Of a stretch of 64,000 bases of DNA, positions 34,500 to 44,048 are shown one piece after another. The first letter of the stretch is position 1. Every line of letters starts with the position of its first letter. The notes under the pieces were generated by a model. It was given only the letters and a program-made list of their open reading frames with translations. It made no database searches and was not told where the DNA came from. Both the position numbers and the translations under genes were made by a program. This stretch comes from Candidatus Geothermocultor quzhuomuensis (GTDB lineage Bacteria > Actinomycetota > Aquicultoria > Geothermocultorales > Geothermocultoraceae), in assembly GCA_015711795.1 (NCBI GenBank), contig JACVJC010000005.1, forward strand, positions 24,709-88,708, written 5' to 3'.

Positions 34500-35549
34500 C
34501 TACTTCTTCCTCGATGAAGATCTTGGTTTTGCTTTCACCTTGGATTCAGAGCTTGCTTTAGCTTTTATTGAAGCTGGTTTTGATTCCACTCCCACCTTTT
34601 CTTTCCCTGAGAGCCTTTTAAGTAAATCATAAAGTTCCTCAAGTTGAAGTAAATCCATATTGTTTTTTACCCGCATCAAAAAGAGCATATATATAGCAAA
34701 AACAAGACTGATAAAAAGGACCTTTAAAAAAAGGCGGGAGAAAGGTCCAGTAGAAAAATCAATTATCATTTGATTGAAATTGGGAAGATGGGAAAAGACC
34801 AAAAAGATATTTATAGCAACGAGGCTAGCAGCCGCAACTTGGATTGTCCAAGCAGAATAAGAAATAAATCCGCTCTTCTCAGCCATCCGTAAACTTTCCA
34901 CTCTCTCACCTATGACTGTAGAAAGAACTACTTTAATCCGGACTATTTCAGATTGAACCAGCCTCAAAAGTTGATAACAACCAATTCCCAAATATCCAAA
35001 GAGGACAATGAGCAAGAAAAGAGAAAGAGTAGAAGTAGCAGAAAATGGTGAAGGATAAAATGTAAGAACAACCCCTAAAATCGCCATTAAACCAAGAAGG
35101 GTAACACTATGAGTCAAGTAACGGGTATAAGTATCTTGATAATGAGAAAGGCGATCAAACCATGAATGAACCTCTCGGTCGATGATTTCTTTAGAAGCTG
35201 GTTTTAATTTGCCTAGCAATGTCTTAACCTCATCAAAAGCTTGCCAAAGTTCTTTTCTGGTTTCAATTTTTTTCTCAGGCCAAAGAAGTCTGGGGTCACA
35301 AGACGGACAAGCATCTAAATATTCCAACATAAAATGCTTTTTTCTTGGGCATCGAATAAGTTTTCCTGAAGGACGGAAAATAAGATAATAAATTAAATAA
35401 GGAATCCAAAGGCCAATTATTCCGATAATTATAATGACAAAGGGATGATAATAGTAACTTTTCATACAACGAGCTCTAGCATCAAAAAAAATCCAAACAC
35501 CAATTAAGACAGAAATAATAAAATTAACTAATAAAAGATAAATCATCAT
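34500..35549 (-). CDS. Unrecognised multi-pass membrane protein with cysteine knuckle and basic tail
   Basis: 349 residues; I do not recognise the family. Two N-terminal membrane helices (residues 3-20 and 35-58) are followed by C-P-R-K-K-H-F-M-L-E-Y-L-D-A-C-P-S-C, a possible zinc ribbon, then a helical stretch (105-135) and four more membrane helices between about 140 and 300. The end is a soluble Leu-rich helix plus a Lys/Ser-rich low-complexity tail. The layout, with long cytoplasmic helices between membrane segments, faintly recalls MotA/TolQ/ExbB proteins but no partner gene is adjacent. The ATG has AAGGAGTGG. It is monocistronic, upstream of the B12 operon. Confidence 0.6.
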   Translation of the reverse strand: MMIYLLLVNFIISVLIGVWIFFDARARCMKSYYYHPFVIIIIGIIGLWIPYLIYYLIFRPSGKLIRCPRKKHFMLEYLDACPSCDPRLLWPEKKIETRKELWQAFDEVKTLLGKLKPASKEIIDREVHSWFDRLSHYQDTYTRYLTHSVTLLGLMAILGVVLTFYPSPFSATSTLSLFLLIVLFGYLGIGCYQLLRLVQSEIVRIKVVLSTVIGERVESLRMAEKSGFISYSAWTIQVAAASLVAINIFLVFSHLPNFNQMIIDFSTGPFSRLFLKVLFISLVFAIYMLFLMRVKNNMDLLQLEELYDLLKRLSGKEKVGVESKPASIKAKASSESKVKAKPRSSSRKK

Positions 35550-35673
35550 CCACTCCTTTCCTAATTCTTTTAATTCTTTGAGACTTCAAAATTAAAGTAT
35601 TTCCATCTTCGATAGATTTTAACACTTTCTTCAGTTAACTTTCCTGATTTTTAAAAAATTTTTTTTAACTATT

Positions 35674-36447
35674 TTAACAGAAAACCTTATTCTTTTTAAA
35701 ACTTTCCCTTTGTTCTAATCCAACTGATTTTTTTAAAAGTTTTATTTCCTCACTTGTTAAATAACGATACTTACCAAGAGGAAGTTCTTTTAAGATTATT
35801 GGCCCAAAAGCAATTCTTTTTAACCTCACTATGGGATGACCAATTTTTTCAAACATTCTTCTGATTTGACGTTTTTTTCCTTCCTTCAAAACTACCTGGA
35901 GTTTAGTTGTTTTTTCCAGTTTTTCAATTAAATTCACCTCGCAAGGCTGAGTGACTCCGTTTTCTAGCTCGATGCCAAAACTTAACTTATCAAGCAACTT
36001 TTTGCTTGGCTTACCTTTAACTTCAACTTGATAAACCTTCTTAACCTTAAATCGTGGATGGGTTAGACGATAAGCTAAGTTCCCATCATTCGTAATTAAA
36101 AGAAGCCCTTCAGAATTTTTATCTAGCCTCCCTACTGAAAAAAGATGAACCTTTTCCTTCTCAATTACTTTCTTAATTAAAGAAAAAATAGTTTTCCGAC
36201 CAAATTCATCCTTAGCAGTGACTAAATACCCTTTAGGTTTGTTCATGACAAGATAAATAAGTTTTTGAGAAAGCTCTAGTTTCTTTCCATTAATCTCAAC
36301 AATATCTCGTTCCGGGTTAATTTTTTGGCCTATTACTGCTTTTTCCCCATTAACCTTTACTTTCCCTAAAGCAATTAATTCCTCAGCTTGGCGACGAGAA
36401 GCATAACCAACCCTTGAAATAAATTTTTGGATTCTTTCTAGCTTCAT
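35674..36447 (-). CDS. rluB: RsuA/RluB-family pseudouridine synthase
   Basis: 257 residues. An S4 domain (residues 3-50: RIQKFISRVGYASRRQAEELI) precedes the RsuA/RluB/RluE synthase domain, with catalytic G-R-L-D-K-N-S-E-G-L-L and EGKKRQIRRM. In Gram-positive genomes the gene downstream of scpB modifies 23S rRNA (RluB type). The ribosome site lies in the end of scpB, whose stop is one base upstream of the ATG. Confidence 0.93.
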   Translation of the reverse strand: MKLERIQKFISRVGYASRRQAEELIALGKVKVNGEKAVIGQKINPERDIVEINGKKLELSQKLIYLVMNKPKGYLVTAKDEFGRKTIFSLIKKVIEKEKVHLFSVGRLDKNSEGLLLITNDGNLAYRLTHPRFKVKKVYQVEVKGKPSKKLLDKLSFGIELENGVTQPCEVNLIEKLEKTTKLQVVLKEGKKRQIRRMFEKIGHPIVRLKRIAFGPIILKELPLGKYRYLTSEEIKLLKKSVGLEQRESFKKNKVFC

Positions 36448-36448
36448 T

Positions 36449-36994
36449 TCAACCTTTTAAGTTTGCGTCATCTTGAGCTGAAGAGAATTCCTCGAGCGGA
36501 GGTAAATCCTTAATGCTTTTTAAGCCAAAAACCTCGAGAAAATATGGGGTAACACCATATAAAATTGGCTGACCTGTTCCTCCTCTTCTCCCAATTTCCT
36601 TAACTAGCCCGCGCTCAATTAAAGTATTAATCGTAGCTTCTGAATTAACCCCTCTAATAGCATTAATTTCACTCTTGGTTATCGGTTGCTTGTAAGCAAT
36701 AATAGTTAAAGTTTCAATCGCTGCTTGAGTCAACCTTTTGTATTCTGTACTTAAGATAAATTCCTCAATGTAAGGAGCATAAGCAGGATGAGAATAAAAG
36801 CGGTAGCCCCCAGCCACCTCTAAAAGCTGAAAGCCTCTTTCCCTCTCCTCATATTCTTTTTTAAGCTCTTCTATTGCTTTTTTAACTACTCCAGTGGGAA
36901 TTCCGACAACATCAGCAATTTTCTTAAGAGAAACAGGTTCATCAGCCACAAATAAAATTGCTTCTATGATAGCTTTGAGATTGAGATTTTCCAT
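36449..36994 (-). CDS. scpB: Segregation and condensation protein B
   Basis: 181 residues. [12 protein letters not shown] at the N-terminus and [28 protein letters not shown]-type sequence (visible as [20 protein letters not shown]) identify ScpB, made of two winged helices. It binds ScpA and regulates the SMC condensin. It follows scpA by 10 bases. Confidence 0.95.
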   Translation of the reverse strand: [181 protein letters not shown]

Positions 36995-37004
36995 CCGATT
37001 ACTT

Positions 37005-37754
37005 TTATGTCATTTTAATTTTTATTTTAATATCTTCAAAAGCTCCATTTTGCTCTAACTCAATCTTCCCTTTTCCAAAAAGTTCTAAGAGGGCGAGAAA
37101 AGCAGTTATTACTTCAATTCTTTTCCGATAATGACGAGTTAACTCTTTAAATGTTAACTTCTTCTTTCGCTTTACCTTATTAAAAATGATTTTAATTTTC
37201 TCTTCAACGCTTAAAGGTTGAGGAATTATATGGACGGATTCGATTAGCTGATGGTCATCTTTTCTTAAGAGAATTCTACCAAAATTCCTGAGGTCTTCTA
37301 ATTGAACAAACTCTTTGAGGTCAGGGAGGAGCCGCAAATATCTCTCCTCAAGTTCGACTTTCCGAGGATAAAATTTACTTTGTGACTCAAGCCGAGCTCT
37401 TAACTCAAGACCAGCTCTTTTGAACTTTTTGTACTCAACTAAACGCTCTACCAGTTCTTCTTTGGTCATTGGTAAAGATAAATCCTCAGAGCTAAGTTTT
37501 TCCTTCTCATCACTAGCAAAAAGGCTAACTGCTTTAATTTCAAGAAGAGTGGCAGCAACTACCAAAAATTCAGAAGCAATTTCTAAATCCAAATCCTTCA
37601 TCTTGTTTAAATAACCAATATAATCATGGGCAATTTCGGAAACAGAAATTTCATGGATATTGACTTTTTTTCGAGCAATTAAATCAAGAAGGAGATCAAA
37701 AGGTCCCTCATAAACTTTAAGTTTAACTTGATAGCGATTCATTAATGGCAGCAT
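37005..37754 (-). CDS. scpA: Segregation and condensation protein A
   Basis: 249 residues, kleisin family. Y-E-G-P-F-D-L-L-L-D-L-I near residue 15 is the SMC-binding N-terminal signature, and the C-terminal winged helix contains VITAFLALLELFGKGKIELEQ. It closes the SMC ring with ScpB. ATG directly abuts the trpS stop, with GGAG inside the trpS end. Confidence 0.95.
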   Translation of the reverse strand: MLPLMNRYQVKLKVYEGPFDLLLDLIARKKVNIHEISVSEIAHDYIGYLNKMKDLDLEIASEFLVVAATLLEIKAVSLFASDEKEKLSSEDLSLPMTKEELVERLVEYKKFKRAGLELRARLESQSKFYPRKVELEERYLRLLPDLKEFVQLEDLRNFGRILLRKDDHQLIESVHIIPQPLSVEEKIKIIFNKVKRKKKLTFKELTRHYRKRIEVITAFLALLELFGKGKIELEQNGAFEDIKIKIKMT

Positions 37755-38738
37755 TTATTTCTCCAGAGAAATTAATTTCCTAACTTGAGCCAATGTCTCT
37801 GCCATTAAAGGCTTAACTGATTGAGCTCCTTTAGTCAATATCTCTTCAACTAGCCCTTTCTCCTTTTCTAACTCCTTTCGCTTACTTTGAAAAGGAGCTA
37901 GATAATCACTGATATTTTGAGCCAAGATGTCTTTGCATTCAGTACAACCTCTCAGTGCTTCTCGGCATCCCTTTTCAATTTCCTCAATAAGGGAATGACT
38001 ATATATTTGGTGTAAAGAAAAAACGCTACAAACCTCAGGATGACCTGGGTCTTTGAGATAAACCCTTTGAGGGTCAGTTATCATTGACCTAACCTTTTCC
38101 TTAATAATATTGGGTGACTCATTTAAATAAATAGCATTTCCATAACTTTTGCTCATTTTTCGCCCATCAATTCCAGGCACCCTTTTGGCTCCAGATAAAA
38201 GAGCTTGGGGTTCAGGAAAGTAATTGCCGTAAAGATAATTAAAGCGACGGGCAATTTCCCGAGTAAGCTCAAGGTGGGGAACTTGATCCTCACCAACTGG
38301 AACTAGCTCACTTCGAACAACTAAAATGTCAGCAGCCATCAAAACAGGATAACCAAGAAAACCATAAGTTGCTAGTTCTCTCCCTTTAAGTTCTCTCAAC
38401 TGCTCCTTATAAGTAGTGCAGCGCTCAAGCCAAGGGAGAGGAGTTATCATCCCAAAATAAAGAGCCAATTCAGCAATCTCAGGGCAAGAAGACTGGCGAT
38501 AAAGAGTGCATTTTTTGGGGTCTAAGCCAAAAGCAAGCCAATCTAAAATCATATCCTCAATATATTGAGGTATCTGAAATGGCTTTTCATATTCAGTAGT
38601 TAAAGCATGCCAGTCAGCAACGAAGAAAAAACATTCATATTTTTCCTGTAAATTAATCATATTTTCTAAATTTCCGTGAAGATGACCCAAGTGAAGGGTT
38701 CCACTTGGTCGGTAACCACTTAACACTCTCTTGCTCAC
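37755..38738 (-). CDS. trpS: Tryptophanyl-tRNA synthetase
   Basis: 327 residues. HIGH motif G-T-L-H-L-G-H-L-H-G and KMSKS motif G-R-K-M-S-K-S-Y-G-N, with VPVGEDQVPHLELTREIARR between, are diagnostic. Four cysteines (about 236-270, including C-T-E-C) lie in the C-terminal third. GTG start behind GGGGGAGG. No T-box is visible upstream. It heads the trpS-scpA-scpB-rluB operon. Confidence 0.96.
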   Translation of the reverse strand: MSKRVLSGYRPSGTLHLGHLHGNLENMINLQEKYECFFFVADWHALTTEYEKPFQIPQYIEDMILDWLAFGLDPKKCTLYRQSSCPEIAELALYFGMITPLPWLERCTTYKEQLRELKGRELATYGFLGYPVLMAADILVVRSELVPVGEDQVPHLELTREIARRFNYLYGNYFPEPQALLSGAKRVPGIDGRKMSKSYGNAIYLNESPNIIKEKVRSMITDPQRVYLKDPGHPEVCSVFSLHQIYSHSLIEEIEKGCREALRGCTECKDILAQNISDYLAPFQSKRKELEKEKGLVEEILTKGAQSVKPLMAETLAQVRKLISLEK

Positions 38739-38913
38739 CTTAAACCTCCCCCAATTTACTAAATTTTAATTTTCCAACTTCTTAAACAAAAAACATCTGA
38801 AATTTTAGAATATTTTAATTCCGCATTTCATATTTTTGGTGCTTGGCATTTAGAATTTCTCACCATTACTTACTGGTTTATCTTCTCTTATTATCTTATT
38901 ATTTTTGGCTTTC

Positions 38914-39549
38914 TCAACCCCAGCTAAAAAATTTGATTAAAAAATTTATTAAAGGACCGATAAAAAACCAAAAAAATGAAGAAAAAATAGTTAAAAGTAA
39001 AATTAAAATTAAGAAACCGTAAGGCTCAATTAACCCATATTTGTAAGCAAGTTTAGGAGGGAGAAGAGCTTTCAGCAATCTTGAGCCATCTAATGGAGGA
39101 ACAGGAACCAAATTAAAGACACCTAAAACAACATTAAGGGTAAGAATATATTTAAAAATAAAAATACCAGGCAAAGAAAATTGAGAAGAAAGTCTTAAAA
39201 GGAAGCCAGCTAGGGCAGCAAGTAAGAAATTAGCTGTAGGACCAGCAATTCCAACATAAGCCATATCTCTAATTGGATCTTCAAAGTTACTCGAGGTGAC
39301 AGGAACTGGTTTCGCAATACCAAAAACAAATCTTGAACCAGATAAAATTAAGATGAGAGGAAGAATGAGAGAAAAAAAAGGGTCAAGATGAACAAGAGGA
39401 TTAAGGCTTAGCCTCCCACGATAACGAGGGGTTGGATCACCAAGCCAAAAAGCCACCAAAGCATGAGCAAACTCATGGAGAACAATTGATAGAATTAGAA
39501 CAAGAAAGATTATAATTGACTCAAAGAGAAAGTTAGCTAAGTTATGCAA
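38914..39549 (-). CDS. Site-2 protease-like M50 membrane metalloprotease
   Basis: 211 residues, about six membrane helices. Zinc motif H-E-F-A-H lies near residue 25 and the third ligand in N-L-V-P-V-P-P-L-D-G-S near residue 145. No PDZ or CBS domain, so it belongs to the short rhomboid-sized M50 group common in Gram-positive bacteria next to trpS-scpA. Substrates are unknown. It starts within the end of the CCA-transferase fusion (13-base overlap). Confidence 0.9.
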   Translation of the reverse strand: MHNLANFLFESIIIFLVLILSIVLHEFAHALVAFWLGDPTPRYRGRLSLNPLVHLDPFFSLILPLILILSGSRFVFGIAKPVPVTSSNFEDPIRDMAYVGIAGPTANFLLAALAGFLLRLSSQFSLPGIFIFKYILTLNVVLGVFNLVPVPPLDGSRLLKALLPPKLAYKYGLIEPYGFLILILLLTIFSSFFWFFIGPLINFLIKFFSWG

Positions 39550-42164
39550 TCTTTTTTTTCTTCCGCCTTTCTTAAAATTTTCTTTGCGAGTTCGATTTCC
39601 TCTTTCTTTGTTTTGATTTTTCCATCTAATTTAGCCACTAATATTTGCTTTAAAGCTTTCCCAATCTCTGGAGAAGGTTTAAAACCTAATTTTAACAAAT
39701 CATTTCCATTAATCGAAAGATTTACATTCCTTAAAAAGGACAAATACCTCAATATTTTTTCTCTAATTCCTTCTTTGTCTTGAGCATAAAGGTAAAGGAG
39801 AGTTTCTGGTGAAAGAGGCTTTAAGCCAAAGAATATTTGACTATCTTTTAAGTCTTCTTCAAGTCTCTTACTAACCTTCGGAACAAGTCTTACGCCCTCT
39901 ATTAAAGTTTCCCTCTCTTTTTTCCTTAGCTTCACTTCCTTTGCCCACTTTTTAATTTCTTGAGTAGAAAGATGTTGAAAGAGAAGGATTAAAAAAACAA
40001 GCCACCTCTTAGGTTTTGAATGAAAAAAATGAATTACCTCTTCATTTGCCTCAATGATTGCATTAAAATCCCTCTTTAATAAACTATTCAGTTTTATTTT
40101 GGGGTGAATAAATTTTAAAGCTCCAAGTTGCCTGAGCCTTTCCAGAGCTTCATAAGCAGTTTTTTCTGACAAAATATAAATTAACTCTTCTCTTAATCTC
40201 TCCCCCATTATTTTAAAAACCAATTCCATCTTGACCGCTTTTTTAGCCAGGTTCTCGGTTTGAGGTTCAATTTTAAAGCCATATCTTTGCTCAAACCGAA
40301 CTGCTCGAAAAATTCGGGTGGGGTCTTCAATAAAGCTTAAATTGTGAAGAACCCGAATTTTTTTCTCCTCTAGATCTTTAAAGCCCCCAAAAAAGTCAAG
40401 AATTTCCCCCATTCTTGAAGTATTTAAAGCAATAGCCATCGTATTTATAGTAAAATCCCGCCGAGCTAAGTCTTCTCTAACCGAAGAGAATCTAACTTGA
40501 GGAAGAGCAGCTGGTTGTTCGTAAAATTCTGTTCGAGCTGAGGCAATATCCACCCTAAAATGATCGGGAAAAATTACTACGGCTGTTCCAAATTTTTTAT
40601 GAATATTAACTCTTGCTCCAAATTTTGTTGCTACCTTTTTAGCAAAACTGATTCCATTTCCTTCAATAACCAAATCGACATCAAGATTCTGCCAATTAAG
40701 AAGGAGGTCGCGGACAATCCCTCCAACCAAATAAACATTTACCTTCAAACTCTCAGCAAGTTGACCAAGTTCTTTGATTAATTTAATAACTTGAGCAGGG
40801 AAAAGAGCCTCCATCTTTTTAATAACTGCTCTTCTCGTTAATTTACTTTTTTCAACCTCAGCCCCTTTCCCAAGATAATCAAGACCATGAAGAGCTCTTA
40901 AGACATCACTCCTTGTAACAATACCGACAACCTTACCATTTTCTATTACAGGTAAACGACCAATGTTTTTTTCCACTAACAATTTTTGAATATCGTGGAG
41001 GGGAATATCAGGTGAAACTGTAACAACATCACGCGACATAAACCCTTTGACCGGCGCATGAGAAAGGTTATGAAAAATAGCTTTATCAACATCCCTCCTT
41101 GAAATTATCCCAATAAGCTTTTTCTTTTCCATAACAGGAATTCCAGAATGTCCATAGGAAAGCATAAGTTCATTTGCTTTCTTAATGGAAACTAAAGAAC
41201 TTATTGTTCTCACTGGTTTTGTCATTATATCTCGAGCAACTAAAGGTTTCTTTAATTTCTTTTCAATCTCCCCAATTATCTCCCTCTCCAAGTCAATTAA
41301 GGAATTTTTCTTAACCACCCCAGAAGCAGCTTGGGCATGTCCTCCACCATCAAATTTTTCTAATATTTCCGAAACTGATATTTCACTCACCTTGCTTCGA
41401 GCAATGATGTAAATCCTATCCCTAGTTTTTAAAAAAGTGAAAACTACATCAGCGTTTTCCAAATCTCCAACTTTATGAGTTAAAACTGAAGCACCATCAA
41501 CAAATTCCGGAACTTCAGCTTGGGTGAAAAGAATGTCAAAAGCTTGAATTTTAACTTTACGAGCACCTTGAAGAAGAAAGTTAAGTAAATTATGCTGTTC
41601 CTTAGTCAAAGGCATATTTAAAAAATGGTTAATTACATTAACATTGGCTTTTTTTGACATTAAGTAAGCAAGAACTTCAACATCATCATAAGTAGTCATG
41701 GGATAAGTAAGAGAGCCAGTGTCTTCATGGATTCCCAAGGCAAAAAGAGTTGCTTCAAAAGGTGAAATCTCAATTTTTCTATCTCTAATTATTTTAACCA
41801 AAGTGGTAGTAACCGCCCCCGTGATTTCAGAAAAGTCTTTTGCTCCCACTATATCTTCTGAAGTTGGGGGATGGTGATCAAAAGTAAAAATCTCAACTTG
41901 AGGCTGATAAATAAGGTTTTCTGCTTCACCTAATCTTCCCGCAATCCTAGTATCAACAACAATTATTCTCTTGACAGCTTTCCTAATTATCCTTTTGAGG
42001 TCAAGAAACTTAAAAACATCTCCATGTAAATTTAAAAATTCACGCACATTCTTGTTTTGGGAGCCAGGTAAGATTATCCCAGCTTGGGGATAAATTTTCT
42101 TAGTAGCTACCGTCGCTGCCAAGGCATCAAAATCAACATTGACATGGGTTACAATGATTTCCAT
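39537..42164 (-). CDS. DHH phosphoesterase - CBS pair - CCA tRNA nucleotidyltransferase fusion
   Basis: 875 residues. Residues 1-300 are a DHH/DHHA1 phosphoesterase: H-V-N-V-D-F-D-A-L-A, V-V-D-T-R, F-D-H-H-P-P and GGGHAQAA. Residues about 310-430 contain two CBS domains with ISRRDV and VTRSDVL. From about 455 a class II poly(A) polymerase/CCA-adding head begins with V-G-G-I-V-R-D-L-L-L and D-V-D-L-V-I-E-G, followed by RRDFTINTMA and the tRNA-binding tail. The fusion is known in several bacterial lineages and joins tRNA 3'-end building with a nanoRNase-like module. The ATG at 42164 has GAGGT upstream. Confidence 0.93.
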   Translation of the reverse strand: MEIIVTHVNVDFDALAATVATKKIYPQAGIILPGSQNKNVREFLNLHGDVFKFLDLKRIIRKAVKRIIVVDTRIAGRLGEAENLIYQPQVEIFTFDHHPPTSEDIVGAKDFSEITGAVTTTLVKIIRDRKIEISPFEATLFALGIHEDTGSLTYPMTTYDDVEVLAYLMSKKANVNVINHFLNMPLTKEQHNLLNFLLQGARKVKIQAFDILFTQAEVPEFVDGASVLTHKVGDLENADVVFTFLKTRDRIYIIARSKVSEISVSEILEKFDGGGHAQAASGVVKKNSLIDLEREIIGEIEKKLKKPLVARDIMTKPVRTISSLVSIKKANELMLSYGHSGIPVMEKKKLIGIISRRDVDKAIFHNLSHAPVKGFMSRDVVTVSPDIPLHDIQKLLVEKNIGRLPVIENGKVVGIVTRSDVLRALHGLDYLGKGAEVEKSKLTRRAVIKKMEALFPAQVIKLIKELGQLAESLKVNVYLVGGIVRDLLLNWQNLDVDLVIEGNGISFAKKVATKFGARVNIHKKFGTAVVIFPDHFRVDIASARTEFYEQPAALPQVRFSSVREDLARRDFTINTMAIALNTSRMGEILDFFGGFKDLEEKKIRVLHNLSFIEDPTRIFRAVRFEQRYGFKIEPQTENLAKKAVKMELVFKIMGERLREELIYILSEKTAYEALERLRQLGALKFIHPKIKLNSLLKRDFNAIIEANEEVIHFFHSKPKRWLVFLILLFQHLSTQEIKKWAKEVKLRKKERETLIEGVRLVPKVSKRLEEDLKDSQIFFGLKPLSPETLLYLYAQDKEGIREKILRYLSFLRNVNLSINGNDLLKLGFKPSPEIGKALKQILVAKLDGKIKTKKEEIELAKKILRKAEEKKDCIT

Positions 42165-42275
42165 TTTTATAAACCTCAAGATAGATTATATCACGCTAGC
42201 TTTCTAAGTTAGGAGAACAGTGAAATGAAGTTACTGCCTATGATAATTTCTTAACATTAGGGGCTATAGCCAATT

Positions 42276-42311
42276 AAAAAAGCCCCCAGCCTAATTTTTA
42301 AGACCAGGGGC
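42276..42311 (-). terminator. Intrinsic terminator after the FMN glutamate-synthase-like gene
   Basis: On the minus strand GCCCC (42307-42311) pairs with GGGGC (42282-42286), with partial inner pairing, and is followed by six T (42276-42281). Confidence 0.75.
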
Positions 42312-42350
42312 AAAATTAATCTTAAATTAAGATGAGCTTAAGAAATTTAA

Positions 42351-43946
42351 TTAGAAATCAAGTAAGGCTTTAAAGATTTCCCTGTCTTTTTCATTAACCA
42401 AGGGAATTCGAGTAGTTTTAGCGGCAAACTCAGTCAAAGAAGCAAGATCATCACGGCTGATCAAATTAAGCTTGAATTTGCGGCAGCCAGCCATTAATTG
42501 CTTCAAGCCCTTGCTAATTCTATCAGTAAAGTAAGTGTACAAGCCAACTGCTCCCCAAGGAATACCCTTACCAACCTCATCCCCATACCTTTTTCTAAGC
42601 TCAGGGACAGTAATGAAAAAGTGCTCTGGGTCATCCCCGTAAAGCTCAGCAAATTTCTTAGGAAGTCTTCCTTCAGCTGCTAACTCAGAAAAGTAGCTTC
42701 CCTTAAAAACAGCTGTAATAGCTGGACGAGCCATAGCAATTGCCTTAACATAAGGACCATCGCCAAAATTGCTCATAGCAATGGCTTTAAAAATTTGAGT
42801 TTCATTGACAAAACCACCAGCAAAAGCAATATCTGGAATGTACTTCCCTTTTTGCTTCAAGATTTGTAAGCCCTCAAGAACTAAGGCAAGAAGCTGAATA
42901 GTTGGAATTCCCCACTCTTGCATCATTGGAACCGGGCTCATCCCTGTCCCACCACCAGAGCCGTCGATAGTTAAAAGGTCAATTTTAGCCTCAGAAGCAC
43001 ACCTTAAGGTAAAAGCTGTAGCAGCTGGTGAATAAGAGCCTGTCTTCATAAAGACTTTCTTGGCTCCGTTCTCCCGCAGCCATTGAATATCCTCAATGAA
43101 GCTTCTTTCTTCAGGCATTCCCACGCGGCTATGACGCTCAAAAGTCTTAAAAACTCCTGCCTTAAAAGCTTCAATAACCAGCTCATCAAAGGGGTCAGGG
43201 ACAACAACATAGCCACGGCGCGCTAAAAGCTGTGCTTTCTCTAAATCTGATATCCTCACCTCGCCGCCAATACACTTAGCACCTTGTCCCCACTTTCGCT
43301 CGATGATATTGACGCCAAGCTCTTTGAGAGCATAAAGGTCAACACCGCTTCTTTGATCCTCAACATTAGTTTGGATAACTATTTCACCGTGTTTACCATC
43401 CCAATACTTACGGTAAGTGTTGACCCGGAACTCCAAGTCTTTAGAATAAACAACTTTTCCATCTTCATACCGAGAATCAGGGTCCATCCCGCAAACATTC
43501 TCACCTACCGTCATAATTGTTCCAGAAATAGCTGCGCCAATAGCCAACCCTTCCCAGTTTCTTTTAGCAACATCGGTTGAGCCAAGCCCGGCTACCATTA
43601 CTGGAATTTTCAAGGGCACTCCCCCAACCGAAGTTGAGACATCAACATTAGGAAAAATAGCAATATCAGGGTTAGCTTCGATGCCCTCTGCTCCTTGGAC
43701 ACCAGCCATAATTTGAATTTGACTCCAATCTAAGAAAAAATCTTTATTAGCCGCTGCGGTACTTTCTCCAAAGGCTTCTGGATTAGGATAAAGAACCTCT
43801 CTTCCCCGAAAAGCCGACTTTCCGATTTCACAAAGGATGGTGCAATCCCGCTCACAAATGGGACACATCCCACTCAAGCGCGAGACATCCTTTAATCTTA
43901 CGGTCGTTCCCGTTGTTGACCTAGCATTTTCAAAAATTTCTGCCAT
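42351..43946 (-). CDS. FMN-binding glutamate synthase-like protein
   Basis: 531 residues. The core (about 90-430) is the glutamate synthase FMN/synthase domain: VMVAGLGST, TIDGSGGGTGMSPVPMM and FAGGFVNETQIFKAIAM. The N-terminus has C-P-I-C ... C ... C (residues 28-42), a possible metal or cluster site. It lacks the glutaminase and GXGXG domains. Sequence differs clearly from the FMN subunit at 48151, so it is a distinct paralogue, possibly a partner-independent amine-transferring flavoenzyme. It follows nrpR on the same strand by about 100 bases, which supports a nitrogen-related role; the ATG has AAAGGA. Confidence 0.85.
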   Translation of the reverse strand: MAEIFENARSTTGTTVRLKDVSRLSGMCPICERDCTILCEIGKSAFRGREVLYPNPEAFGESTAAANKDFFLDWSQIQIMAGVQGAEGIEANPDIAIFPNVDVSTSVGGVPLKIPVMVAGLGSTDVAKRNWEGLAIGAAISGTIMTVGENVCGMDPDSRYEDGKVVYSKDLEFRVNTYRKYWDGKHGEIVIQTNVEDQRSGVDLYALKELGVNIIERKWGQGAKCIGGEVRISDLEKAQLLARRGYVVVPDPFDELVIEAFKAGVFKTFERHSRVGMPEERSFIEDIQWLRENGAKKVFMKTGSYSPAATAFTLRCASEAKIDLLTIDGSGGGTGMSPVPMMQEWGIPTIQLLALVLEGLQILKQKGKYIPDIAFAGGFVNETQIFKAIAMSNFGDGPYVKAIAMARPAITAVFKGSYFSELAAEGRLPKKFAELYGDDPEHFFITVPELRKRYGDEVGKGIPWGAVGLYTYFTDRISKGLKQLMAGCRKFKLNLISRDDLASLTEFAAKTTRIPLVNEKDREIFKALLDF

Positions 43947-44048
43947 TCCTTTCCCCCTTCTCCATTAAAAATTTAAAGTTTAAAATTATTAGAGCAATTT
44001 AATAAAAGCTAAACCTTCACCTCCTTATTAAAATATTAAGTTAAAGTG

